The notes under the pieces were generated by a model that did not search any database, was not told the DNA's origin, and was given only the letters and a program-made list of their open reading frames with translations. A program made the translations under genes and the position numbers. 64,000 nucleotides of DNA from Leishmania mexicana MHOM/GT/2001/U1103 (taxonomy: Eukaryota > Euglenozoa > Kinetoplastea > Trypanosomatida > Trypanosomatidae): NCBI RefSeq assembly GCF_000234665.1, contig NC_018318.1, positions 62,001 through 126,000 on the forward strand, read 5' to 3'. Shown one piece after another: positions 39,361 through 49,263 of this stretch; position 1 is the first letter of the stretch; the number at the start of each line of letters is the position of its first letter.

Positions 39361-40818
39361 GTGCCAGCTAGTCGGCGAGGACGAAGGGGATGAACGAGTG
39401 CATCCCACGTGCGCATGACGGCGTTGCTGCCACACCTCGCTGGTGCTGCTTTCCCTCCGTCATGTGTGTACTCGTGACACAAGTAGGGCTGCTCAGCCGA
39501 CGGGGGTGCACACATCAATATCAAACGAGATGTGGTCCTAAAGCTGACACACCCTCCCCCTCCGCATCGCTACCTCCGCCCCTTCCCTTTCTTAATCGCC
39601 ATCTGTCTCAGGCACGCGCACCTCCTCTTCCTCATCCTCGCCCCCCCCCCTCCAGACACACTGCACCCCTTCGGCACACGCATCTAGCTCTCTCCCCACG
39701 CCCACCGCATCCCTGCCATCCTCATGGCGCTTGGGTTGCCTCGTCTTGTGCGTGCGTGTGCGTGGCTCTGCGTGGACTCATGTGTCTCCATCCCCCTTGT
39801 TTCTTTGGCTAGCTCACCTCTCCCTGCACACTTCTCCACACCGCACGTCGTGACGGGTGGTGACGAGTGCGTCGGAGTATGTATGTATGTGTGCCTGTGC
39901 GTGTGCGTGCTTGACTGTTGTCGTTGCTTATCACGCTTTTTTTTCGTTCTTCTCCTTGGTGGTGAGACGGTGCATGGCGGCGTCTCCGCGAGTGGGCGTG
40001 TATCGCGCATCAGCCCTTTCCTCTCTGGCCTTCCCTCCACGGGTGTGTGTCGAGGTGCCCCCCCCCCTCGCACCTTTGCGTACCCAGTGAGCACAGAAAT
40101 AAATCGAACCGTCGCCTTCAGTATAGATCCCTCATCTCCTCCTCCTCCTCCCCCCCCCCGTTGAGGGATGGCGATCGTTAGGGTGTGTGTGTGTGTGTCG
40201 CCTACAGTAGGCCGCTCGGACCTCCTCCAGTGAAGTGTACCGCGGCGAGCAGCAGCGGTAATGGCATGTTGGCCATCTCTACCCTTCCGCCTCCCCTCTC
40301 TCCGCTTGTCACCGCCACTACGTTGTCTGTATCTTGTGTAGGCATGAATAGGAGCGTGGGTGTGTGTATACGTGAGGTGAGAGGCGCCGCTATCGGCATA
40401 CCGTCCCGCGCACGCGCACGACGATGCAGTATGCCTGGGCGCGTTCATATGCCTGCCGCCTTGATCCCAACACGCATCCCTCCCTATACATCTCCCCCTC
40501 TCCCTATGACCGTTCTGCCCCACCCTTTCCTCTACGCGAGCCTACCCATGCGCACACACGCACCAACTAGTAGTATCTCCCCGCCACCACCACCACCCGC
40601 CCTCGACTCCAAGGCGCGTGTGTGCAAGGCCCCCTGATTCTGCGTGCCCTATCGTTGTGTTTCACCATACATTGATTGCCTCCCGCACTCTGTTTGGGTG
40701 TCTCACACCACCGCTACTGCTGCTACCACCACCTCTTCCGCCCATCCGTCCCACCAGCACGCCTCCCTCTTCACCCTCACCGCTTCCTCACCTGTCCGCG
40801 GTTGCCTCCTCGGCACTC

Positions 40819-40820
40819 AG
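40819..40820 (+). promoter_or_regulatory. Predicted spliced-leader acceptor for threonine synthase
   Basis: The AG in tgcctcctcggcactcag lies 61 nt before the ATG at 40881; no ATG intervenes. Confidence 0.5.
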
Positions 40821-40880
40821 GCGCGAGTCGTTCGTTTCCTATTTTGTTCTTCTACCGCGTTGACGCACACTGCAGAAGCG

Positions 40881-42917
40881 ATGCTCACTCTTGTCATCAC
40901 TGGCCGCGCATCGAAGGAGCTGAAGGTGCAGGTGCGCACGGTGTTGGTCGATGACGCGCAACTTTTCAGCGCTACAGCGGCCTCAGAAGACGAGAGCGGC
41001 AGCGTGTTTGTGCTGCGCATCGACGCCGAAGACTCGGCGGTGATGGAGCCACTTTACCAGGGATACCACTACCGCTTTGTCTGGTCGGCACAGAGCTCGA
41101 TGGCGGAGCTGGTGTCGGCTGTGCGCCACCTCCTCGACTCGATGGCATCTGCCCAAGCGCACAAGGACAAGCGCATCGGCGGCTCCTTCATCAGCACCCG
41201 CGGCGCCTCCGAGGCGTCGAACTTCCTGGACGTTGTCCGCGACGGCTTGGCGAGCGACGGCGGGCTGTACATTCTCAAGCAGATTCCCACGATGCCGGGC
41301 TCGCAGATATACTACTTCTGCAAGCAGCGCAACCTCCCCTACGTGGAGGCGGCGGCGATGATTCTGGAGCAGCTCGTGGACGCGAGCATCACCCCGTCAA
41401 CGCTGTATCCCTTGATTCTCCAAGCGTACGACCCTAGTCGCTGGTCCGACAAGGACGACATCTGCCCTGTGACGCCGCTTCTGATGGGCGTGGAGACCAC
41501 GCCGACCAGGGAAGGCGGAGCTGACGCAGTGGACGGTCACATCCCGTCCGCCTCCTTCAACGCACCGGAGCGGTGGGCGGCGAATATGTCGGTGGTGGAG
41601 CTCTTCCACGGCCCTACAGCCGCCTTCAAGGACTTCGCCCTCCAGCTCTTCCCGCGCTACTTTGGAACGGCGACTGTCACGCAGGCGAAGTACAAGTACG
41701 TCATCCTCGCCGCCACCTCCGGCGACACCGGCGTTGCGGCGATCAGCGGTTTCGTCAACGCGGGCGGGCACTCACAGGTCATGGTGCTGTACCCCATGCA
41801 CGGTGTCTCGCCGGTGCAGCGGACGCAGATGCTCTCCTTCGACAACGGCACGCAGGTGCGGGCCTACGCGGTGGACTCGAACTTCGACTTCTGCCAGCGC
41901 ACCGTGAAGGAGTTGTTCTCCAACGCCGCCCTGCGCGACGAACTCGCGGTGGCAGAGCCGACAGCCGTGCGCCTCTCGTCCGCCAACAGCATCAACTGGG
42001 GCCGCCTCATTCCGCAGGTAGTCTACTACTTCTGGGCGTACCGCCACCACGTTCAGCACCCGCCTGCGGGGTGGGCCTTCGGCGACCCGATCGACGTGGT
42101 CGTGCCGTGCGGCAACTTTGGCAACATCCTGAGCGGCTACATCGCCAAGATCATGGGGCTGCCCGTGCGAAAGTTGGTTGTCGCCTCAAACCAGAACGAC
42201 GTGCTCTACGACTTCGTGAAGACCGGCACGTACGACATGCGCAACCGCGCTCTGGCGGTGACGTCGTCGCCGTCCATCGACATCTTGAAGGCCTCCAACG
42301 TAGAGCGTTTCCTGTACCTGCTGAGCAACGGAGACACGGATCTAGTGGAGCGGCTGATGCACGAGCTGGACACGGTCGGTGTCTTCACCTTACCAGACGG
42401 CGTGCGGGCAGAGATGCAGTCCGTCTTCACCGCTGGCCGCTGCAGCGAGGAGGACTGCGCGGCGACCATCAAACGCATCTTTGAACTATCTAGCGGCTCG
42501 CGGCTGCTCGACCCGCACACGGCCGTCGCCGTCTTCGTTGCTCAGCAGTTCCGCGAGGAGGAACTCCTGAACCGCGACCTCACCAACCCGACGTCTTCCA
42601 ACACCGACACCGATATGCCGCCGCTGGTGATCGCGAGCACGGCGCACTGGGCAAAGTTCCCAGCGCCGGTGTTGCATTCGCTGCGCGGCGAGGGAGCCCA
42701 ACTCGGTGAGCCGGCTCCGTCCGTCGCCGCCGCCATTCAGGAAGTACGCGCCCTCTACGCAGAGATCAAGAAAGCGGCCCTGAAGCAGCAGGTGCACCCG
42801 GCCCTGTCACACGCGCTGGATGTCGCGGAGGAGATGGCGAAGGAGGTGCGCGCTGTCGGCGCCGACGTGGCGGCGATCGAGGAGGAGCTGAGGGATTTCG
42901 CGAAGTGCTATAAATAA
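40881..42917 (+). CDS. Threonine synthase-like PLP enzyme with N-terminal extension
   Basis: The 678-residue protein has the fold-type II PLP core of threonine synthase from about residue 95 on. Landmarks are the block SASFNAPE, HGPTAAFKDFALQ with the PLP-binding lysine at Lys250, the phosphate-binding AATSGDTGVAAISGF and the later NSINWGRLIPQVVYYF and VPCGNFGNILSGYIA, all typical of the eukaryotic/bacterial threonine synthase branch. The enzyme converts O-phosphohomoserine to threonine and phosphate. The first ~95 residues (MLTLVITGRASKELKV and on) are extra and resemble no domain I recognise; they are not a shikimate-kinase-like domain as in animal THNSL1. The C-terminal ~45 residues form a charged helix. 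The gene sits between SIDER copies B and C, which are direct repeats about 4.4 kb apart. Confidence 0.92.
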   Translation: MLTLVITGRASKELKVQVRTVLVDDAQLFSATAASEDESGSVFVLRIDAEDSAVMEPLYQGYHYRFVWSAQSSMAELVSAVRHLLDSMASAQAHKDKRIGGSFISTRGASEASNFLDVVRDGLASDGGLYILKQIPTMPGSQIYYFCKQRNLPYVEAAAMILEQLVDASITPSTLYPLILQAYDPSRWSDKDDICPVTPLLMGVETTPTREGGADAVDGHIPSASFNAPERWAANMSVVELFHGPTAAFKDFALQLFPRYFGTATVTQAKYKYVILAATSGDTGVAAISGFVNAGGHSQVMVLYPMHGVSPVQRTQMLSFDNGTQVRAYAVDSNFDFCQRTVKELFSNAALRDELAVAEPTAVRLSSANSINWGRLIPQVVYYFWAYRHHVQHPPAGWAFGDPIDVVVPCGNFGNILSGYIAKIMGLPVRKLVVASNQNDVLYDFVKTGTYDMRNRALAVTSSPSIDILKASNVERFLYLLSNGDTDLVERLMHELDTVGVFTLPDGVRAEMQSVFTAGRCSEEDCAATIKRIFELSSGSRLLDPHTAVAVFVAQQFREEELLNRDLTNPTSSNTDTDMPPLVIASTAHWAKFPAPVLHSLRGEGAQLGEPAPSVAAAIQEVRALYAEIKKAALKQQVHPALSHALDVAEEMAKEVRAVGADVAAIEEELRDFAKCYK

Positions 42918-43316
42918 CACGAACCCTGTTTTCTGCTCCTTGGCAGCGGCGGGGCAGAGGTCGGAGGAAGAGGGGGGAAGCAACCGCAGCAGCAGCAGCG
43001 GCGGTGGCGGCGGTGGCAGGGATGAACCTGCGCACGCCTACCTGCACACGTGCGTCTGTCGGGAGCGGAGGAGAGAACAGTGGCTTGCCTGGTCTCTGTG
43101 TGAATACTTGTGGCTCAGATGTGTCGCCACCACCGCTCATCCAACAGCTCGCTCCACCACATCGTTCTCACATCTGCCACGAACGCACGCCCATCACGGA
43201 CGCGTGAGACGTGCGTTGGATTTTTTTTTCGTAGATTGATGATGCTGCTCGAGCGTGACAGTGCGCCTATCATCGCTTGAACTGCTCCGTTTCCGTGGCC
43301 AATATCATCCTCCTTC

Positions 43317-43968
43317 TTTCATTGCTCATCGAATGTCCCTCATGACCGGTAGACACGCACACACACACACACAGCGCGTGGCATCTCGGGACCCAGTGCC
43401 CCCACTCTCTCTCGATGTGTGGAAGCCAAGCAGCACCCCACCCTCTAGCCCTGCCCAATGCGGGAGCCCGCCTCTGGTCGTGACAGGGACGAGCGCCCAC
43501 GCCGTAGGGAAAGGCCAGAGCGACGCGTCGCCGCTGACGTCGGCGGTCAGGTCCTGGACGGCGCTGCGTCGGTGCGACCCGCGGCCGTGAGCACGCTTGC
43601 GCGATGCGTATGACGGGTGCAGCGTGTCAGCGTGACCCGAACGTACCCCACACCCGGCCCTCGCACTGCCCTGCTGGTGCTGGGGAGCCCGAGCCACCCC
43701 GAGGAGGATGCCGCACGTGGCGACCTGGCTAACGGGTGGAGCCGCTGTGAGGCGACCTGCGGGGCTGGCGGTGGGTGGGGTATGAGGCAGGTGTGTGTGT
43801 GTGTGTGCTCAGGTGACGGGGTCTGCGCACAGCGGTAGCGGCGTGCCTGCCGCTGCTTCGGATCACGCGCCTGAGGTCTGTGCCAGGGCCCGGGCCAGGG
43901 GGAGGGTAGAGTGCTGTGTAACTCCTGCTCTGCGGGTAGAGAATGGTCACGTCGAGCAAGATTGGAAA
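43317..43968 (+). mobile_element. SIDER-type retroposon, copy C (most complete)
   Basis: The copy runs from a T-rich left end (tttcattgctcatcgaatg) through a CA repeat, the shared core (about 43372-43790), a GT repeat, and a segment up to about 43918 that matches copy A with a single difference in about 90 bp; a weaker match to A continues to about 43968. In the core it differs from B and D at one dinucleotide (43421-43422 reads aa where the others have gg). It lies in the 3' region of the threonine synthase gene. Confidence 0.8.
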
Positions 43969-44713
43969 GCCTTCTCTGACTTGTGTGCCTGTGGGTGTAT
44001 CTGCACCGGCACGCGCGCGGGGATGGCTTGGAGCTCAGGCATGGGGCGGAGGGGAGGAGGACAAAGGCTGAGTAGGTGCTGACACGGTGCGCACTGGAAG
44101 TCCTCACACGGTCTTTCTTGCACAAGGGCAGGAAAACAAACGCAAGAAATGGGAAGCAGAGCAGCAGGGGCACATCGGCGGCTGGCTGCATGCGCACGCG
44201 CACGTCTCCCTCACTGACCACCACCGCCACCACCCCAACACACACACACACGTGAGAGCACGATAGCCGCTGCTAGGAGAGGAGTAGAAAATCGGTGAAA
44301 CGCGTTCGGCAGTGTTTGGCGACGCGGCAGTTGACGGGGGGGGCGCAGCCTCAATGACGGCCACCGGCGCGGCGGCGGAAGGGGAGTGGCGGGAGGCTCT
44401 CGATGGCGGATGATGAAGAGGACAGGGGTGTGTCGCCACGTCTGCGTTCACTAGCGCAGCCCCCGCCTTCGACCTCTACCGCTGCCGGGGTTGAGATGCA
44501 CCCTCTACCCTTTTCCTCGGTCTGGCTGGTCTACACTTCCTTTGTTGTCGCCATCGCGGCTTGCGGCTGCACGATATTGTGGTGGTGGTGGTGGTGCACA
44601 CACTATCGTTGAGCACCACCCACACACCCGCAGACATAACCGCGAGCAGTGGGCGTACCACACAGCCCCTGCAACTCCCTCCCTTCCCACCCATCCTCTT
44701 TTCTTCCCCCGGC

Positions 44714-44715
44714 AG
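44714..44715 (+). promoter_or_regulatory. Predicted spliced-leader acceptor for the CW-domain gene
   Basis: The tract ccatcctcttttcttccccc leads into this AG, 120 nt before the ATG at 44835. A 14-codon uORF (44732-44776) would then lie in the leader in another frame. Confidence 0.45.
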
Positions 44716-44834
44716 CGGTGGGCACACGCACATGCACGCACACGGACACACACACGCACACAGATATACACAGTAAGACTCATACCGAGAGAGGTGAGGG
44801 AGGGAGGGAGATACGGGCAGGTTTGAGGCCAGCA

Positions 44835-47800
44835 ATGGAATGCCCACTGTCACGCCTGCCCTTTGCCAGCATTGTGGTGGAAGAGGAAAATGGTGACGAC
44901 GTGGGCGTTGCGGAGGCGCACCAAGCCGTGCCAGGGCGTACCGGCGATGTTCTGACCTGCGAAGTGGACGCGATGCAGCAGTCGCCCCAGCAGCACCGTG
45001 TTCACTTCGCCGCCTTGCGTGCCTCGAAAGCAGGAGTCGTGCACGCGGTGCACGATACCACCCCAGCGTGGCACGAACGTGCGGCATCCCCAGCCAGCAA
45101 CAGTAGCCAGGTGACACATGGACTTCGACTCGCACTCAGCGTTCCTGGCGCCGTGACTGCCGCGGGTTCAAGCACGCACAGCTCCTCCTCGGAGAGCAAG
45201 GGCACGGTGTCTTTCAGCCGCACTCTGCACCTGAGATCGACCGCAGGGCCACCACAAGCACCCACCGAGACACCAGTTCAGCCCTCACCACAACGAGTGC
45301 AGCCCAATACGTCCTCGTCACGGCAGAGAACGCTGACGGACGGCGCTGACGCAGAAGGGAGTGTAACGCGCACAGTATCCTCGTCCAAGACGACAGCCGC
45401 ACCAAAACACCGTAGTGCTGCTCGTGAGTCGCGCAGAGGCGGAGGTCACACCGACGTGTCGGCCTCAAAGCGTACCCATGCACGGCCAGTGCAGCAGTCT
45501 GCAGCCTCTGCAGCGGAAACAGCACCGCGCTCCGCTGCATCCGTGCCACCATCGTCGCCGCTCGTGTCTGCCTCACCAGAAGAGAGGGCAGCAGAGGCAC
45601 ACCGGCTCGCGGTGCAGGCGGCCCGTCCGTCCAGCCTCTCCGTGTGCTTCGACTGGTGGATGTATCTGTGCTACTACGACACCCACGCACTCTTCACGTC
45701 GCAGGCAGCTGCCTTTGAGGCGCCGCTGCGTCCCGTCGCCGCCGCCACCGCTGGCGTGTTCTACGCGGCGCTCACCCGCTGCTTTGCTGCGTGGCGCCGT
45801 CAGCACTGGGACTCGCTGGTGGTACTGCGCGGCGTCGAGCCGGTCGACGCTGGTGCGCGTCGCCGTGGCACCGTTACTGCGAAGCGCGCAGTACGCGATC
45901 TGGCGCTGCTCGAGTACGCCAACGCGGTATGGTATGAGAGTCTGCGGGTGCAGCGGCTGATGGTGCAACTGCTGCTTTCTGGCAACAATGGAAGCTGGTC
46001 ATTTGATGTGGGGTGCTTCGATGCCCTACTCACTGCACTCGGGGCCCCGCCATCGGTGGAGTCGCCCCTGTGCCCTGCACCTCCGGGGCCTGCCACCGTC
46101 ATGCCCCCGTATCATGTGGCACCAGCCCCTCCCAGCGGGATGGCGGGCACCGCCGCCAACTCTCCCACGACTCTCGTTACAGTGACACGCAAGGACGCCG
46201 CGGCTGCGCCGCTGCCAACAGACGGCCTCTCCATCCGCGTCCCTACCGCGACTCGCATGCTCTCGCTTCTTCACGTGCTCGATGTGTTGTGGAGCACGCT
46301 GCCCACGTCCATCCCATTCCGCATGCCCGTGTCGGAGATGGAGGCACCTGGCTACTACCGCAGCACCCGTGATCCCGTGAGCCTCTGCCAGCTGTATGAG
46401 GAAGCTTTCTGTGGAATGACTGCACCGACGCACCGCGCGTGCGTGCGCCAGCGCGCCAACATTACCCGCCGGCTGCTAGAAGTGCAAGCGTGTCCACCTG
46501 GTCGCATCGGCAGCGGGAACGCTGTGGGAGAGGAGGTGCAGTCATTCTTTTTCAGCCACACGCACCTACGCGGACGGCTCACGACTCTCAAGACAAACTG
46601 CGATGACTACAACGGCGGCGGGAGCGAGCTGAGCCAGCAGGCGAGTGCGCTGCTCAGCGCAGGCGTCAAGGCGCTGCGGGACTCGCAGGCCGAAGAAGAC
46701 AATCAGACAGCGTACCAGGTGCGAGAGGAAGCGCACGTGAGGGAGGCACCGCTCGCCGCATCAGACGAGCATACCGCACGGCAGCCGGACACTGCAGGTG
46801 CGCGCTTTCTGCAGGACTTGCCGAGTTTGTTCCCTCCTAGCGAGGCGGCAGTCGTGGTGCCTCCCAACCTGCGACACCCCCCTCCCATAGGCGAGCATAC
46901 TGCCGACGTCAACAGCGCAAGCGGACATGGGGAAGGCAGCCGGCACAGTCGCGTACTGCACCTCCGCACAGCGAACCCAAACAATGCTGCTGCCAGCATC
47001 TCGCCCCCCACCCCCAACCACGAGCTGAAAGACTTCTGGGTGCAGTGCGATGACTGCAACGCGTGGCACAAGCTAGCGACGCGCCTCGACCCGGTCCCTG
47101 ACACGTGGGCGTGCGGCTTTCTGGGACTTCGCTGCTCATCACGCAAGAAGCACCAGGCGGACAGACGCACTCTCAAGAAGGCCACCACGGAAGGTAAGAA
47201 GCGGACAAGGACGTCTGCGCGGCGACACCGTGGAGCCGGAGACGGTCCGAAAATCGACGGCACCGACGCAGCTCCAAACGCCGTCACGGCGGCACCACAC
47301 AATCGCGGCGGGCAGGGCGACGACAGGGGTGCTGGTGGTGGTGACGACGACGTACCGCTCGTAGATATGTTCCCGGTGGCGGCGGGGGCTGCTACGGTCG
47401 ATGCCACTGCAAAACCGCTAAAACGCCGGCGCTCAACGCCACGGCAGCCGCGCACCATTCGTCAGAAGCCGAAGAAAGCGCGTGTGGCGGTGCCCACGCC
47501 GTCGTCCTCATCATCGTCCTCGTCATCGTCGTCATCGTCGTCGTCGGGAAGCTCCTCGGGCAACGACTCAAGCAGTAGCAGCAAGAGTGATAGGAACGAC
47601 TCTGGGCACGACTCCGACTCTGGCCTCAGTGACGGCGGCAAAGGCAAGGCAGCCCCAGCTCAGCGTATCTCGCCTGCACCCCGGCAAGCAAAGTCATCTA
47701 CCGTCGCTACCCACAAACTTCCACAGAGCGCTGCCGTGACCGGCACCATCGGAACGTGCTCCGCCACTGCGGCGGCGGCTAAGGCCACTGGGACCGGCGC

Positions 47801-47939
47801 TTCTCATACGGCAGGCACGACGCTGCAGCAGCTGATGCAGGCAGTGGCAGAGCTGGAGGGGCGACCGCTACAGGATAAGCCGTTCGATCAGCTGGAGGAT
47901 ATCAAGAGACTGGACAAGCGACTCAGCGCCATGGACTGA
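44835..47939 (+). CDS. CW-type zinc-finger protein, probably nuclear
   Basis: The 1,034-residue protein has one clear domain: a CW zinc finger at about residues 733-770 with Trp735, Cys738, Cys741, Trp744, Trp758, Cys760 and Cys767, matching W-QC--C--W...W-C...C. CW fingers read histone H3 methylated at Lys4 in other eukaryotes. The N-terminal ~280 residues are disordered; a middle region at about 280-640 is helical and may be a folded domain with no recognised family. After the CW finger come basic patches (KKRTRTSARR, LKRRRSTPRQ) that could serve nuclear import, then a run of Ser with Asp (about 892-918) and a short helical C-terminus. A chromatin role is inferred from the CW finger alone. 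The start is the first ATG; the frame is open 62 codons upstream without one. Confidence 0.83.
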   Translation: MECPLSRLPFASIVVEEENGDDVGVAEAHQAVPGRTGDVLTCEVDAMQQSPQQHRVHFAALRASKAGVVHAVHDTTPAWHERAASPASNSSQVTHGLRLALSVPGAVTAAGSSTHSSSSESKGTVSFSRTLHLRSTAGPPQAPTETPVQPSPQRVQPNTSSSRQRTLTDGADAEGSVTRTVSSSKTTAAPKHRSAARESRRGGGHTDVSASKRTHARPVQQSAASAAETAPRSAASVPPSSPLVSASPEERAAEAHRLAVQAARPSSLSVCFDWWMYLCYYDTHALFTSQAAAFEAPLRPVAAATAGVFYAALTRCFAAWRRQHWDSLVVLRGVEPVDAGARRRGTVTAKRAVRDLALLEYANAVWYESLRVQRLMVQLLLSGNNGSWSFDVGCFDALLTALGAPPSVESPLCPAPPGPATVMPPYHVAPAPPSGMAGTAANSPTTLVTVTRKDAAAAPLPTDGLSIRVPTATRMLSLLHVLDVLWSTLPTSIPFRMPVSEMEAPGYYRSTRDPVSLCQLYEEAFCGMTAPTHRACVRQRANITRRLLEVQACPPGRIGSGNAVGEEVQSFFFSHTHLRGRLTTLKTNCDDYNGGGSELSQQASALLSAGVKALRDSQAEEDNQTAYQVREEAHVREAPLAASDEHTARQPDTAGARFLQDLPSLFPPSEAAVVVPPNLRHPPPIGEHTADVNSASGHGEGSRHSRVLHLRTANPNNAAASISPPTPNHELKDFWVQCDDCNAWHKLATRLDPVPDTWACGFLGLRCSSRKKHQADRRTLKKATTEGKKRTRTSARRHRGAGDGPKIDGTDAAPNAVTAAPHNRGGQGDDRGAGGGDDDVPLVDMFPVAAGAATVDATAKPLKRRRSTPRQPRTIRQKPKKARVAVPTPSSSSSSSSSSSSSSSGSSSGNDSSSSSKSDRNDSGHDSDSGLSDGGKGKAAPAQRISPAPRQAKSSTVATHKLPQSAAVTGTIGTCSATAAAAKATGTGASHTAGTTLQQLMQAVAELEGRPLQDKPFDQLEDIKRLDKRLSAMD

Positions 47940-48692
47940 GTGCACGCACTTCCACTGCTGCGCATGTGTACACGTGTTGCTCACCACCCCATCCCTCTTC
48001 CCCATTGTTTGCCTCGGCGGATGGCTGATCCCTTGCACGCTAGCGTCGTCCCCCCCCACGCAATGTCCAATACGTAGGCGTCAAACTACAAGAGGGAAGC
48101 AGTGCAGGCAGAAGCCACAGCAGTGATCGAAGTGCGGCGCTACTCGCGCTACTGCAGCCGCCCCCTCTGCACCCCCTGCAGCATTGGAGGGAAGGACGCG
48201 CGTCATCTAGTGCGGATCGGTCGCCCACCACATCATAAGTCAAACCTCCAAAAGCAGGTCAAAGAAGCGTGCGGACATCCATGGCACCGGTCCCTCCACC
48301 CCCCCCCTCTCATGCGATACCGTGCTGAGAGCGTGAGGAAGGTCTCATCTCTTCTCAAGGTCACTCGGTGCGCGGCACTTCGCTCTCCCTGACCCTCCTC
48401 CCCCCCAGCCCGTTCACCTCCGTGGGCACCGTGTCCTCCCGCCACCAAGCCCGCCCACCCCTGACCCTTCTCCTCGCTCCCTCGTCCCTTTTCTTCAGCC
48501 TCTGCTTGAGGGGTGCACCGGCTGTACTGTTTCGTTGCCATTCGCTGATCAGCAGCAGCAGCAGGACGATACTATCCACACCTCCCCACACACACACACA
48601 CGCACACGCTTCGCTGTGTTGCGAGCGAATGTGTGCTCTGCTTGATCTCTCCCCTCTCGTTGCCAGACCCTGTCGTGTGCCTTCACTCGTCT

Positions 48693-48710
48693 CATATATA
48701 TATATATATG
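48693..48710. repeat. 18-bp AT palindrome
   Basis: A run of AT dinucleotides flanked by C and G gives a perfect inverted repeat. Confidence 0.8.
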
Positions 48711-48996
48711 TTGTGTGAGAAGGCACACGCCGAACGTCATCGTGTGCGCCTGCCTTTAGATACCCGCACACACACGCACGCGCCGACACTAGATACTGCT
48801 CACCTACAACGATATATGCACATATAGAGAGAGAGGCTCACTCGTTCTCACACAAATACCAACCAACGTGCGTCGTTGGGTGGATGGAGGGGAGGAGGGG
48901 AGCGTGCGTGTGTAGTGATCAGCAACAGAGAACGGCTCGCTGACACAGCTGCTTTGTTGTTGTTGTCATCCTTTTCTTTTTCCCTTCTCCTTGGTG

Positions 48997-48998
48997 AG
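48997..48998 (+). promoter_or_regulatory. Predicted spliced-leader acceptor for the giant repeat protein
   Basis: The tract catccttttctttttcccttctcc precedes this AG closely. It would give a 265-nt leader containing a 45-codon uORF (49111-49248). An AG at 49209-49210 with a weaker tract would remove the uORF start. Confidence 0.45.
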
Positions 48999-49110
48999 TG
49001 CAACAGAGACGTTCGGACCGGCGCGCGCACGGGACTGGACGCTCTCTGGCTCACCTAGACGGTTCTCGTGTTGCCGAGGAAACAACTGTACCGTCAATAG
49101 CTTTGGCTGG

Positions 49111-49248
49111 ATGCCGACCTCCAGGTTGCCATCATCATCACGATCGCCAGAAGCGCCGCCGCCCCACGCACTCATCCGCTGTGTGGCTGCGGTGCATCTG
49201 TCTACAACCAGCCAAGCACAGCGTACAAGAAGCAACCACCATACCTAG
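49111..49248 (+). other. 45-codon upstream ORF before the giant repeat protein
   Basis: The ATG at 49111 opens 45 codons and ends in TAG 15 nt before the main ATG at 49264. The peptide is rich in Ser, Pro, His and Arg with no motif. It could limit translation of the long ORF if the distal splice acceptor is used. Confidence 0.3.
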
Positions 49249-49263
49249 AGCAGCACCTCAGCC

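Larger units (their letters stand above)
38686..40880. other. Spacer with SIDER copy B before threonine synthase
   Basis: No gene other than the retroposon is supported. A CA repeat (about 38692-38711) follows the kinase stop. From 39400 on it is C/T-rich with scattered GT repeats. ORFs crossing it are shadows or low-complexity. Confidence 0.55.
42918..44834. other. Spacer with SIDER copy C before the CW-domain gene
   Basis: No gene besides the retroposon is supported. After the SIDER copy there is a low-complexity stretch to 44660, with GTG repeats at about 44578-44597 and C/T- and CA-rich sequence before the next start. Confidence 0.55.
47940..49263. other. Spacer before the giant repeat protein
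   Basis: No gene is supported. It holds C-runs (48051-48058, 48298-48306), an AT palindrome at 48693-48710 and a T-rich pyrimidine tract before an acceptor at 48997-48998. Confidence 0.55.

Noticed and set aside
39684..40523. 279-codon minus-strand ORF
   Set aside because: It lies antisense in a spacer, is rich in Arg/Gly/His/Thr from CA and GGA repeats, and has no recognisable motif.
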